Source: JARIHD01 sp041743655 (GTDB lineage: Bacteria; Patescibacteriota; Saccharimonadia; Saccharimonadales; UBA4665). From it: a DNA stretch of 26,203 bases. The stretch lies in the NCBI GenBank assembly GCA_041743655.1, contig JBGTMJ010000062.1, positions 1 through 26,203 of the forward strand. Reading direction: 5' to 3'. A program made the translations under genes and the position numbers. The notes under the pieces were generated by a model that worked only from the letters and a program-made list of their open reading frames with translations, ran no database searches and was not told the DNA's origin. Of the stretch, positions 1 to 7,902 are shown piece by piece (position 1 is the stretch's first letter; every line of letters begins with the position of its first letter).

Positions 1-1014
1 GACTACTTTGGCATCAATCTGTAAGCTGCTCTTTTCATCAGTGTGTGGCTGACCCCCCTCAGAGCGTTTGTAGGTCTTGGTGCTTGGGTCGTAGTCGTAG
101 TGGGAGTTGTATAATGCGCCTGAAATGTTGAAGTCTAGTATGCGTGCCGTTGGCTGGGCGCTGGGCGCTTCACGGTCCTTACGGGCAAAGCCGGTAAAAG
201 CACTTTTGTCCCACCCTTTCTCTATTTGTTTCTCACGTAGCTTGGTGACACTACTGTACATATTGTGTGGCGCAGCACGGTTGCTAACACGCCAGTACGG
301 ACCAGGGTTACTAAACTGGTCCAGGTCTTTAGCAACACCTTGCCTGAGCAGCGCAAGAGCTTCGTTGCTACCTCCTACGTGGGCTACTGCGGCGTTAAAA
401 CCTGCCAGCCATTGTACATAGTAGGATCGCACGCTACGAACAGGCCCAATATATTCCGGGCTGGTGTCCTGGAAGAGTGCCAGGAAACGGGTAATGCCTC
501 CTTCGGCTACCGCTTCGAATACTACGCCAGCATCAATAAGGCCAGCTTGGGGACGAGCGGACTGGCTGTTTTCAATCATCACAGCTGTTACGGGGCGGTC
601 GTTAAGGACAGGTTCAACTTGTAACCCTGTCAGTGTGGATGCAACAGTCGTTGGTTGTGGTGGCTTGGGCTTTTCTTTCTTCACGATGCTGGGTTGTGCA
701 ACCGGCTGTGGATCTTTGCGTAAGGCAACGAAAGCGAAGACAGCGCTGCTAAGCAGTACAACTGCTACTGTCCCAATAATAATCCACTGCTTTTTGGTAA
801 TATTCCGCAAGCGATCCTTAATAGTATCTATAAAATTGTTTCGTTTGTTATTAGGTGGCTTTGGTTCAGACGTCTGGGGTTGCTGATCTTCCTCGGCAGC
901 AATTGTCTCTGGCGGCTTGAATGCTGTGGAACGTTCCTGTTCTGTATCACTGTTTTGAGCTGGTTTGTAGGCCACCTGTCTTATCCGACGACGTGGTAAA
1001 AAGTCGTTGTTCAT
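1..1014 (-). CDS. DUF3048 (YerB-like) membrane-anchored protein, 3' end cut by the window
   Basis: The frame stays open from 1014 to base 1 (338 codons), so the C-terminus is missing. Residues 1-75 are polar and probably cytoplasmic, with an RRRIRQ motif near the start. Residues 77-98 form one membrane helix (WIIIGTVAVVLLSSAVFAFVAL). From about residue 130 the extracytoplasmic part matches the DUF3048 pattern: MIENSQSARPQAGL, VFEAVAEGGITRFLALF, and IGPVRSVR followed by YYVQW. The family includes Bacillus YerB and its biochemical function is not established. An in-frame ATG at 1023 overlaps an extended -10 box (TGTTACAAT, 1030-1022), so ATG 1014 is the better start and would lie at about +2 of the transcript. 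The gene follows gltX on the same strand, separated by a highly structured spacer. Domain call is firm; role is unknown. Confidence 0.85.
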   Translation of the reverse strand, partial: MNNDFLPRRRIRQVAYKPAQNSDTEQERSTAFKPPETIAAEEDQQPQTSEPKPPNNKRNNFIDTIKDRLRNITKKQWIIIGTVAVVLLSSAVFAFVALRKDPQPVAQPSIVKKEKPKPPQPTTVASTLTGLQVEPVLNDRPVTAVMIENSQSARPQAGLIDAGVVFEAVAEGGITRFLALFQDTSPEYIGPVRSVRSYYVQWLAGFNAAVAHVGGSNEALALLRQGVAKDLDQFSNPGPYWRVSNRAAPHNMYSSVTKLREKQIEKGWDKSAFTGFARKDREAPSAQPTARILDFNISGALYNSHYDYDPSTKTYKRSEGGQPHTDEKSSLQIDAKVV

Positions 1015-1021
1015 ACCAAGC

Positions 1022-1030
1022 ATTGTAACA
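1022..1030 (-). promoter_or_regulatory. Extended -10 promoter for the DUF3048 gene
   Basis: On the minus strand TGTTACAAT matches TGn-TACAAT. Its last base is 8 nt before ATG 1014, which predicts an essentially leaderless mRNA. No clear -35 hexamer was seen, as is common with an extended -10. Confidence 0.5.
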
Positions 1031-1046
1031 GTGCTTACGCTTGTTT

Positions 1047-1180
1047 ATCCAGCTTATTCTGTGACCAGTCTGGAGAGGGGGTCGTCCCCCTCTCCGCGCG
1101 CGGAGTAATCTACTGATTACTCCGGCTGTACTCTCCCAAGCGGAATCAGAATAATCTGGAGTGAATCCAGCTTATTCTGT
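1047..1180. repeat. Structured spacer with nested inverted and direct repeats
   Basis: This spacer between gltX and the DUF3048 gene holds two perfect 10-bp hairpins with 4-nt loops: 1072-1081/1086-1095 (GGAGAGGGGG arm, loop TCGT) and 1101-1110/1115-1124 (CGGAGTAATC arm, loop TACT). A 16-nt direct repeat, ATCCAGCTTATTCTGT, occurs at 1047-1062 and 1165-1180. A third copy in inverted orientation (CAGAATAATCTGGA, 1147-1160) can pair with either direct copy. It gives either a local hairpin (1147-1179) or a long helix enclosing the two perfect hairpins as a multi-branch fold. It could terminate gltX transcription, although no U-tract follows on the minus strand. It could also be a structured RNA or a DNA-level element. 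Confidence 0.7.
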
Positions 1181-1191
1181 TTTCATCTTAA

Positions 1192-2628
1192 TTAAAGGGT
1201 TTTTAGTGCTATGTCAATGCGCCGTAATGATACTTCACGTCCCAAAACTGCTAAGGTATCAGCAAGACCAGGGCTGGCAGGTGCCTGCGTAGTGGCTATA
1301 CGCACAAGACTGAATAAAATGGCTGGCTTTTGACCGGTTGATTCCAGAAGCTGATTAAGCCGTGTGGTGAGATCTTGGATTGAGAAATCACTCGCCGTGA
1401 GTGCGGCTTTGCTCTGTTCTAGCAATTGCTTGATCTGGTTTTTTTCTAGTTTCTTGAGTTGCTTATGGCTGCTGACCAGCTCAGGGTTAACTGGGGGATC
1501 GGTAAAGAAAAAGCCTGTTAGGTGGGGTAACTCAGCAAGGTATTTAAGGCGTTCTTGTATAATCGCCAGTACGGATTTCTTATAGGCTTCATCGTACTTG
1601 GTAGCTTCTGGTGGCCAAAAGTCTTTGCTGCGGTCGTACAGTTCATCGATTGGTAATTCCCGAATAAAATGGCCATTCACCCATAGCAAACGTTGCTGAT
1701 CAAAACGTGCCCCACCACGTTGTACGCGGTCTAAGCTAAACTTCTCCATCAACTCACGAATAGTAAATATCTCTTGCTCAGTGCCGTCATTCCAGCCAAG
1801 AGTGGCCATGAAGCTTACCAAGGATTCTGGCAGATACCCTTCGCGGGCATAATCGAGTATGTCTTTTGCCCCGTCACGTTTGCTGAGCTTTTTCTTGCCA
1901 TCCAGCCCCATGACAAATGGGACAGTGGCAAGTAATGGCTTCTCAATCTCTAAAGCCTCATATAAATTTAAGAATTTCGGTACGCTGGCAATGAACTCCT
2001 GAGAACGTATGACATGCGTACACTGCATAAGTAAGTCATCGATGATATGACAGAAGTTGTACGTTGGATAGCCGTCGGATTTGATGAGGATAATATCGTC
2101 TATTGCCTCTTCACTTGCCGACAAATCTCCCATGACTTCGTCGTGCCAGCTGTAGGCTTTAGGTTCTGACTTAAACCGCAATGGCTGGGTGCCATCCCAT
2201 ACAGCAGCCCGCTGACCAGCAGATTCTGGCCGGTGGTTACGAAATAAGAAAGGACGTTTTGCGGCTTTGGCTTGTCCACGAAATACATTGACCTCTTCGG
2301 GTGTGTAAGGATCGGCGTATGCCCGCCCCTTCTCTAACAGTTTCTGTGCCCATTCCTTGTATATGTCCAAACGCTCACTCTGCTTGTACGGTGCATAAGG
2401 GCCGCCAACATCGACGCCTTCGTCCCAATCCAGGCCTAACCATCGCAGGCTATCAGTGATATGTTTGTCGGAACCCTCTACTTCACGTGCTTTATCCGTA
2501 TCTTCAAGCCGAAGGATGAACGTGCCGCCAGTCTGACGCGCAATAAGCCATGCGAATAATGCAGTACGGACACCACCGACGTGTAAATAACCGGTGGGGC
2601 TTGGAGCAAATCGGGTACGAGCTTTCAT
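1192..2628 (-). CDS. gltX: Glutamyl-tRNA synthetase
   Basis: This is a class I aminoacyl-tRNA synthetase of 478 aa, the normal bacterial GluRS length. It charges tRNA-Glu with glutamate in the cytoplasm. The N-terminus carries FAPSPTGYLHVGG, where the HIGH-class signature reads YLHVGG (residues 14-19), and the Rossmann fold continues with LRLEDTD. The KMSKS-class signature is KKLSKRDG near residue 246-253. The tRNA-binding alpha-helical domain fills the C-terminal third. The usual RGEDH motif reads RSQEF (about 208-212), a substitution at an otherwise strongly conserved site. A nondiscriminating role (also charging tRNA-Gln) is possible but cannot be read from this window. The start ATG 2628 sits 10 nt after a TATAAT box. 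The gene follows the DUF4367-like gene on the same strand after 54 nt, but appears to have its own promoter. Confidence 0.96.
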   Translation of the reverse strand: MKARTRFAPSPTGYLHVGGVRTALFAWLIARQTGGTFILRLEDTDKAREVEGSDKHITDSLRWLGLDWDEGVDVGGPYAPYKQSERLDIYKEWAQKLLEKGRAYADPYTPEEVNVFRGQAKAAKRPFLFRNHRPESAGQRAAVWDGTQPLRFKSEPKAYSWHDEVMGDLSASEEAIDDIILIKSDGYPTYNFCHIIDDLLMQCTHVIRSQEFIASVPKFLNLYEALEIEKPLLATVPFVMGLDGKKKLSKRDGAKDILDYAREGYLPESLVSFMATLGWNDGTEQEIFTIRELMEKFSLDRVQRGGARFDQQRLLWVNGHFIRELPIDELYDRSKDFWPPEATKYDEAYKKSVLAIIQERLKYLAELPHLTGFFFTDPPVNPELVSSHKQLKKLEKNQIKQLLEQSKAALTASDFSIQDLTTRLNQLLESTGQKPAILFSLVRIATTQAPASPGLADTLAVLGREVSLRRIDIALKTL

Positions 2629-2631
2629 GTA

Positions 2632-2667
2632 TCTCTTATTATAAGAGAAACTTCTTTAAAAAGTAAA
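2632..2667 (-). promoter_or_regulatory. gltX promoter within a palindrome
   Basis: On the minus strand TTTACT (2667-2662), an 18-nt spacer and a perfect TATAAT (2643-2638) form a promoter. Its -10 box is embedded in the palindrome TCTCTTAT-T-ATAAGAGA (2632-2648, 8-bp arms). ATG 2628 lies 10 nt after the -10, so the predicted leader is 0-4 nt. The palindrome could be an operator. Confidence 0.55.
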
Positions 2668-2682
2668 AGGTAGTAGCATATA

Positions 2683-3858
2683 TTACATGCTCGTGGCGAG
2701 TGATACGAGATCGCTCGTGCCTAGTGAGGCGTTGCCATTGATGCCATACAAAATGCCACCATTGACCCAAGTGGCGTTATTGTCATAAATGTAAATGGTA
2801 CGGCCTTGGCTCTGTATGGTTCGGGTGGGAGCTCCACGCTGTTCAAGGTTTTGATCAAGTAATGTTGTACTGTTCCAGTCTGATACAACCTGCGTAATCT
2901 TGTATGAACTGTCGCCCGAACGGTAGGTCATCTCTATTTTTCCCTTACTAGCTTTGACGCCATTTGCAAGCGCATAACCAGTTGGTTTATAGGTGGGAGC
3001 GGCAGCATGAAAACCGGCATGCATGGAGGCTACGTTCAGCTCGATGGCTGGTAAGTTGAGATAAGTGACAAATCCGCCGATGATAAGGAAAGCTGCAACA
3101 CCTGCCAGCCCACTCACCAGTTTCCGGTGACGAACAGACCGCCGCCCCTGCTTCTTATGGATAGGTTCTTCATGGCTTGTAGCTTGGGCTAACGCTGATT
3201 CGAACAGATTGGTGGCTGATTGAGGCTCTTCTTTTAGCACAACGCGTTGAGCGATCGGCAATTCGTAGTGTAAGTGCTGTTTTTTTTGTGCCGAACTGTT
3301 GTGGTGCGTTTTTGCAGGGGCGGTGGGCAGCGCTGCCTCATTATTGAAATGCTGGATGTGATGACTTTTAGCAACATGCTTTGCATGACTCAGCCGTATA
3401 GGGTTAACCTGAGTAACGGATATTTTCTTTTCGAGGGGCAGGGCTATTGCAGCCGCTGGCTTAGCCATAATCTCGGCTGGCGAGGCAGTCTTGATAGCTG
3501 GCTTTAGATTGGCTTTAGGCTTACTCACCACGTGGCGCATAAGCGTACGGGCACGTTGCGGTTGGTGGGCCGTGGTGGCTTTAGGTTTGGGCCTCTGTAT
3601 GTCGAAGTGTCTTGCGGTTGGGGCTTTTGCAGCCGGTTGCTTTTGTCTGGTGTCGCTTGCAGTATGAGTTTTTGCGGCAAGTTGGCTCTCTGATTGTCTG
3701 GCACCGGGTATGAAACCATCAACAGAGCGGCCACGGTGTGCTTTAGCATATTTTGCCTGAGAGGCAGGAGTGGCTTGTACTAAGCTTTCGCTAAGCAAGG
3801 CGCCCGTGAGGGCGTCATACTGTTTACCGTTCAGTTCGATGATGTTATTGTGGCCCAC
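2683..3858 (-). CDS. Single-pass envelope protein with DUF4367-like outer domain
   Basis: The protein has 391 aa and a GTG start. Residues 1-245 are low-complexity and rich in Lys, His, Ala, Pro and Gln, so this part is probably disordered and cytoplasmic. It opens with a distinct motif, IIELNGKQYDALTGALL (6-22). Basic residues (KKQGRRSVRHRK) precede one membrane helix at about 247-268. The outer domain ends in GRTIYIYDNNATWVNGGILYG and a final LVSLATSM. That is the two-strand and terminal-helix pattern of DUF4367-type domains, often found in anti-sigma-like or surface proteins. The match is by pattern only. The gene is divergent from the PEGA gene across about 108 nt and lies 54 nt upstream of gltX. 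Topology is confident; domain name is tentative; function is unknown. Confidence 0.7.
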   Translation of the reverse strand: MGHNNIIELNGKQYDALTGALLSESLVQATPASQAKYAKAHRGRSVDGFIPGARQSESQLAAKTHTASDTRQKQPAAKAPTARHFDIQRPKPKATTAHQPQRARTLMRHVVSKPKANLKPAIKTASPAEIMAKPAAAIALPLEKKISVTQVNPIRLSHAKHVAKSHHIQHFNNEAALPTAPAKTHHNSSAQKKQHLHYELPIAQRVVLKEEPQSATNLFESALAQATSHEEPIHKKQGRRSVRHRKLVSGLAGVAAFLIIGGFVTYLNLPAIELNVASMHAGFHAAAPTYKPTGYALANGVKASKGKIEMTYRSGDSSYKITQVVSDWNSTTLLDQNLEQRGAPTRTIQSQGRTIYIYDNNATWVNGGILYGINGNASLGTSDLVSLATSM

Positions 3859-3954
3859 GTTCTCGTTTTACCCTCTTGCTTATGCAGTGGCTTTTTTAGT
3901 CTTTTAAGCGTAAGTTACATTTATCTTATCTCGCTCTTGCCATATGCGCAAGCA

Positions 3955-3960
3955 TACACT
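3955..3960 (+). promoter_or_regulatory. -10 box of the PEGA gene, leaderless geometry
   Basis: TACACT ends 7 nt before ATG 3967, which would place the transcription start on the A of the start codon. No good -35 hexamer is seen. The box supports ATG 3967 over the far-upstream GTG at 3850, which would overlap the divergent gene. Confidence 0.45.
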
Positions 3961-3966
3961 CTAGAC

Positions 3967-5529
3967 ATGGCCAATAAAAAGCACACGGCTCCTTGGAAAC
4001 TAGCCTATAATAGTACACAAATGGAATTCCTAGATCCCAAGAAACAAAAAGCATATCTTATAAGACTTACGATTGGCTACGTCCTGGTGGGCATGGCGTT
4101 AGTCCTGACTACGATTATATTGCTATACCATGCTTACGGTTTTGGTATTAAGAACGGTGAGGTCATACAAAATGGGCTTATATTTGTGTCAACAAACCCA
4201 CGACCCACAGATATATACGTCAACGACCAGAAGCACAAAGAGACTACCAATACCCGTTTGCTGATGCCCGCCGGCCAGTACAAGTTCAGGCTGGAACGTC
4301 CAGGTTATCATGCGTGGAAACGAGCTATTAACGTTGAGGGTGGAGCAATTGTACGCTTTGATTACCCGGTGCTCTTCCCTGCTGAGCTAGTCACCGCCAC
4401 TACAAAGAAGTATGATGCGAAACCAGGCCTTGTGAGCCAGAGCCCAAATCGTCGCTGGCTTATCGTACAAAGCGGATCTAACCAAACAAGTATGGAACTT
4501 TTTGATCTTAACGACCCCAGACAAGCACCGGCGGGACTTATATTGCCTCCAAATGTACTTGGTCTTACGGCCGGTACCCATAGCTGGGAAAGCTTAGAAT
4601 GGGCAAATGATAACCGCCACGTTCTACTGCGACATACTACGGACAATAAAGGCGTACAGGCGAGTGAATATATTTTGTTGGACCGTGAGGATATACAAGC
4701 TTCCAGGAATTTGACCACCGTGCTCGGCCTAAACCCCACTAAGATCGAGCTAAGGGATAAAAAGTTCGACAAGTACTTTTTATACGATCAAGCGGCGCAG
4801 ATACTAACCACGGCAACCTTAGAAAACCCTATTCCACAGCCATACCTGAGCGGCGTGCTAAGCTTTAAAACACATGGTAGAGACAGGGTGCTATTTATAA
4901 CTGATCGTGACAGCCTTGCCGGAAAAGTAGCAGTCAAACTCTTCCAGGAAGGCAAGACCTATCCTATCCGCCAGGTTACCGTCGGTGCTACTTATTTGCT
5001 GGATATCACTCAGTACAGCGGTGCATGGTATATCGTCACTGGGGCGCCAAACGAGAACCGCACCTATGTATATAAAAACCCAGCTTCCACCTTGAGTGAT
5101 AAACCTAAAGAGCCTTTAGTGCCTGTTCAGGTGCTTAAGACCACGAATCCTAATCATGTCTCATTCTCGGACAATGCTCGCTTCATTGTTGTCGAACAGG
5201 GCCAACAATTTTCCGTATATGATGCCGAAACCGACAAAGGCTACGCGTATACTTTACCTGGTCCTATGGACCCACCCCAGACTCATGCTACCTGGATGGA
5301 TGGACACCGGATGATGTATGTAAGTAATGGCACATTGGTTGTGTTTGATTTCGACAATACCAATCAACAGAAACTAGGTGCCGCAGACCCAGCCTTTATA
5401 CCGGTGTTTGACAGAGAATATACGTTTATTTATTCGTTCGTAACATCGACGGCTCAAGCTGCTAACGGTACCGGAGTATTCCAGTTTGCGTTGAACAATA
5501 CAGCACTGCTCGCCCCCCAGGACCAGTAA
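3967..5529 (+). CDS. Membrane-anchored PEGA-domain protein with propeller-like C-terminus
   Basis: The protein has 520 aa from ATG 3967. The frame extends up to a GTG at 3850, but that stretch overlaps the divergent gene and lacks conserved features. One membrane helix lies at about 31-54 (IGYVLVGMALVLTTIILLYH). It is followed by a PEGA domain at about 66-125, with STNPRPTDIYVNDQ, then TNTRLLMPAGQYKFRLERPGY in two parts, then AWKR. The remaining ~390 residues contain repeated short beta-rich units with YVSNGTLVVFDFD-like strands, resembling TolB or WD40-like propellers, with no catalytic motif seen. PEGA domains are known from bacterial surface layers and lipoproteins. A surface structural or carbohydrate-binding role is inferred only. 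The stop is 21 nt from the stop of the convergent sortase gene. Confidence 0.82.
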   Translation: MANKKHTAPWKLAYNSTQMEFLDPKKQKAYLIRLTIGYVLVGMALVLTTIILLYHAYGFGIKNGEVIQNGLIFVSTNPRPTDIYVNDQKHKETTNTRLLMPAGQYKFRLERPGYHAWKRAINVEGGAIVRFDYPVLFPAELVTATTKKYDAKPGLVSQSPNRRWLIVQSGSNQTSMELFDLNDPRQAPAGLILPPNVLGLTAGTHSWESLEWANDNRHVLLRHTTDNKGVQASEYILLDREDIQASRNLTTVLGLNPTKIELRDKKFDKYFLYDQAAQILTTATLENPIPQPYLSGVLSFKTHGRDRVLFITDRDSLAGKVAVKLFQEGKTYPIRQVTVGATYLLDITQYSGAWYIVTGAPNENRTYVYKNPASTLSDKPKEPLVPVQVLKTTNPNHVSFSDNARFIVVEQGQQFSVYDAETDKGYAYTLPGPMDPPQTHATWMDGHRMMYVSNGTLVVFDFDNTNQQKLGAADPAFIPVFDREYTFIYSFVTSTAQAANGTGVFQFALNNTALLAPQDQ

Positions 5530-5550
5530 CTGTACTGTCGGTGCTTGACT

Positions 5551-6885
5551 CTATAAGTCCCACTGCCAAAGCCTACTCCAGAAGCTCGGTCCTTCGCTTG
5601 GTAGTTCGGCTGGTGTCTCAGGCGCAGTACTTGTTGTTGGTGCGATTGCTCCACTTGGATCTGGGCTGATCTGTTCGCCCCATACAACCAGACGGTTTGT
5701 GGATGTGCCTGGCGGGTCACAGGTGATAAGGATGGCGGTAGCAGTCTTATCAGGCAGGTCATTCAATACAGAAACCTCATCTGGAGCTACGATTTTCTTG
5801 TCAAAGACACGATACGTGTAAATCTTTTTTTCATAAGTTACGTAGAAGATGTCACCGGGTACAAGCTTGTGTAAAAGCACAAAAGCAAACTTATACTTAC
5901 CTTTGTTGAAGATATTGTTACTGGAGTGGCCAAAGAAGGCAGCATTGCCCTGCTGTCCTGGAATTGAGGTAGTTGGATACTGTATCACGCCTTCTTCCAG
6001 AGCTTTCTGAATAGCTCCTTCGTCAACGGAAGCCAGATTGTAGACAACAGGTATTTGCACGTTGATTTTAGGAATAAGTATTTCGGGCGTTTCGCTGACA
6101 GCTACACTGTCCGAGCTAACAATAATAGGCGTAGCACTTACATGGCGGCTGGGCTGTATAAACGGGGCCAGGAACCGCTCATTAAAAAAACCAAATAATA
6201 GGATAAACAAGACTATGAGCCCGGTACCAAGGCCAAAAGCAAGTGAACGCAAGTGTTGCTTGGTTTTTTCTTGTGCCTCGTTACTCGTTCGTACGCGCCC
6301 GACAATCCGCTGCTTGAATCTCTCTGTCGAAGAGCGGTTGTGGTGTGGAAGTGCTGGCAGTGTGTGGGCGATAACTCTAGAATTATAAACCGGAGCATCC
6401 TGCGTATGTTTGGACGCTGCTTCCTGCTGTATATGACGCTCATAAGATGAGGGTTTTCGGGCATTCATTTCATAGAATTCGCGCCATACCTGATGTTTCT
6501 CGCTATCCGGTAGCCCTACGTAGTAATTATGCCACTCGGTGTGAATCTGGGCTAATGGTTTGCCTGACGTACTGAGTTCGTACATGAATTGCTGGTGTTT
6601 GGAGTGGCGGGCTTGAGGTTTCGTAGCACTAGCTATCTCCTGTTTGACGGAAGGCTCTTCGTAATAGAGTGCCTCTAACTTGCTGCGAATAAGTTCGACC
6701 GCAGGGTTGCTGTTTGCGCCATCACGTTGTTTGCCGTGATGATGGGACACTGGGGAAGGCGGAACAAGATCTTTTGACAGAGGTTGAATAGTAAGCCCTT
6801 CACGATGGCGAAGCGTATACCCACTCTTTTTGTCGGTATCTTCTTGTTGGTCACTGTCATCACTTGGAAATAATGGTCGTATCAC
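5551..6885 (-). CDS. Sortase-family transpeptidase with long cytoplasmic N-tail
   Basis: The protein has 444 aa and a GTG start (AGAGG lies 10 nt upstream). Residues 1-210 are polar and mostly disordered. A membrane helix at about 214-236 is followed by the sortase beta-barrel at about 268-405. Catalytic residues are visible: His320 in AFFGHSS, Cys389 in LITCDPPGTSTNRLVV, and Arg398 in the same stretch. The spacing from TCDP to the NRLVV arginine fits class D/E-like sortases, which cleave a C-terminal sorting signal and join the protein to the cell wall or pilin subunits. The N-terminal tail of about 210 residues is much longer than in typical sortases. No protein in this window shows a clear LPxTG-type sorting signal, so its substrates must lie elsewhere. 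Confidence 0.92.
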   Translation of the reverse strand: MIRPLFPSDDSDQQEDTDKKSGYTLRHREGLTIQPLSKDLVPPSPVSHHHGKQRDGANSNPAVELIRSKLEALYYEEPSVKQEIASATKPQARHSKHQQFMYELSTSGKPLAQIHTEWHNYYVGLPDSEKHQVWREFYEMNARKPSSYERHIQQEAASKHTQDAPVYNSRVIAHTLPALPHHNRSSTERFKQRIVGRVRTSNEAQEKTKQHLRSLAFGLGTGLIVLFILLFGFFNERFLAPFIQPSRHVSATPIIVSSDSVAVSETPEILIPKINVQIPVVYNLASVDEGAIQKALEEGVIQYPTTSIPGQQGNAAFFGHSSNNIFNKGKYKFAFVLLHKLVPGDIFYVTYEKKIYTYRVFDKKIVAPDEVSVLNDLPDKTATAILITCDPPGTSTNRLVVWGEQISPDPSGAIAPTTSTAPETPAELPSEGPSFWSRLWQWDL

Positions 6886-6922
6886 GCTAACTGTGCCTCT
6901 TTAGGTTCGCTTTCTTCCTATA

Positions 6923-6935
6923 AGTATAGTACAAT
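6923..6935. promoter_or_regulatory. Overlapping divergent -10 boxes for sortase and tRNA-Leu
   Basis: On the minus strand TATACT (6928-6923) would start the sortase mRNA about 32 nt before GTG 6885. On the plus strand TATAGT (6925-6930) or TACAAT (6930-6935) would start the tRNA-Leu precursor about 35-40 nt upstream of 6977. No strong -35 hexamers are visible. Confidence 0.35.
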
Positions 6936-6976
6936 ACGCCCTTGTTAGCAGCCTACCAGCAACCTATTAAGTATTT

Positions 6977-7063
6977 GGGCGGGTGGCGGAATTGGTAGAC
7001 GCGCTGGACTCAAAATCCTGTGAGCTTGCGCTCGTGAGGGTTCGATTCCCTCCTCGCCCACCA
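6977..7063 (+). tRNA. tRNA-Leu (anticodon CAA)
   Basis: This is an 87-nt class II tRNA decoding UUG. The acceptor stem GGGCGGG pairs with CTCGCCC (7053-7059, one G-U), followed by discriminator A and an encoded CCA. The D-arm carries ATTGGTAGAC. The anticodon loop CTCAAAA gives CAA. The long variable arm has stem GAGC/GCTC, and the T-arm is GGGTTCGATTCCC in register. One non-Watson-Crick U-U pair is predicted in the anticodon stem (positions 28 and 42). The 3' CCA is also the first three bases of the following terminator stem. Confidence 0.96.
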
Positions 7064-7102
7064 AAGTAAAAGATTGACAACAATGTCGATCTTTTACTTT
7101 GG
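7061..7102. terminator. Symmetric hairpin terminator after tRNA-Leu
   Basis: A perfect 14-bp stem, CCAAAGTAAAAGAT (7061-7074) against 7089-7102, continues after one mismatch with GAC/GTC and loop AACAAT. Its own arms are A/T-rich, so it can act in both directions, ending tRNA-Leu on plus and the DUF4097-like gene on minus. The tRNA CCA end forms the base of the stem. Confidence 0.7.
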
Positions 7103-7259
7103 TCAGACTAGAAGAGATCGAACTCGTGGAGTCGAATCCGCCAGTGGCGGTTAAGAAATCTTTGCTTGGACGCCATACAGCATCTGGCGCTACCACGGGC
7201 AAAATGGGGATTCCCTCTTCCCTTGATTGCAGAATGCCCCGAAAACGAACCGGCCGGCC

Positions 7260-7871
7260 TTATCCTTGTCCACTAAACTTTAATCTATGAAAAAGGGGTG
7301 GGCTGCTATGTGTTGAGTGCGACGGTGGACATATTTGCATACGCCCAGGGCTAGTAGGATCATTGTCAGGTGTTGTCATCGTGACAACCTTGCCCGGAGT
7401 ATTGTATACGGTAACGTTACCAGAAGTGGTTGTTATGATTCCTCCTTGTAATCCGTCAATGTCAAGGACTTCGATGTCTCCTCTACGTGATGTTAAGTTA
7501 AAGGTCTTAATTTTTGCGTCAGAAAGTACGATAGAAGCCATTGTTGAGAGGATCCGTACTCTATCCGCGTGCGCCGCTTCAACGTCAATACGACCCGAAG
7601 CTACTACTATATCGTGGCTTCTGGAAAAATAACCTTCAGGAAGAGTGAGCACGATGTGAGGATCCCCTAAAACATCGTTAGAGTTCTTGCCAGACACATC
7701 TCTTACAACAAGGTGTTCGTCTTTGAACATATGTTTAATAGCATCGGTGTTATCTTGCAAAGTCAGCTTAGGAACTTTCAAAGCTTTATCCCCTTCAGCA
7801 AATTCCAGGTTCGCGTTATTTAGGTCGAAATATGTATACTTGAGCCCTTCTAGCATAAAAGAAGATTTCAT
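7260..7871 (-). CDS. DUF4097-like beta-repeat protein
   Basis: The protein has 203 aa from ATG 7871; an ATG at 7880 would add three residues. AAGGA (7886-7882) is 10 nt from ATG 7871 but only 1 nt from ATG 7880, so 7871 is preferred. The middle shows the short repeated strands typical of DUF4097/toastrack-type putative adhesin domains: ASGRIDVEAAHADRVRI, SDAKIKTFNLTSRRGDIEV, and GGIITTTSGNVTVYNTPG. There is no signal peptide or membrane helix in the frame, which is unusual for an adhesin, so a cytoplasmic or membrane-associated role is possible. The last ~35 residues (from about TTPDNDPTSPGRM) are Pro/Ser/His-rich and not part of the repeats. The gene has its own strong promoter overlapping the end of the upstream gene. 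Function unknown. Confidence 0.6.
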   Translation of the reverse strand: MKSSFMLEGLKYTYFDLNNANLEFAEGDKALKVPKLTLQDNTDAIKHMFKDEHLVVRDVSGKNSNDVLGDPHIVLTLPEGYFSRSHDIVVASGRIDVEAAHADRVRILSTMASIVLSDAKIKTFNLTSRRGDIEVLDIDGLQGGIITTTSGNVTVYNTPGKVVTMTTPDNDPTSPGRMQICPPSHSTHSSPPLFHRLKFSGQG

Positions 7872-7902
7872 AATTGCCATATCCTTAAGTTTAGTTGAGC
7901 AT

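Noticed and set aside
107..886. Plus-strand frames of 104-140 residues at 107-886
   Set aside because: They lie antisense to the DUF3048 coding frame, which has a clear domain match and membrane helix.
3850..3966. N-terminal extension of the PEGA protein from GTG 3850
   Set aside because: It overlaps the divergent gene start, contains the promoter region, and ATG 3967 sits right behind a -10 box.
6945..7202. Minus-strand frame with an EEGIEPSRAQAHRILSPARL-like product
   Set aside because: It is the well-known artefact of translating the complement of a tRNA-Leu gene; the tRNA at 6977-7063 explains it.
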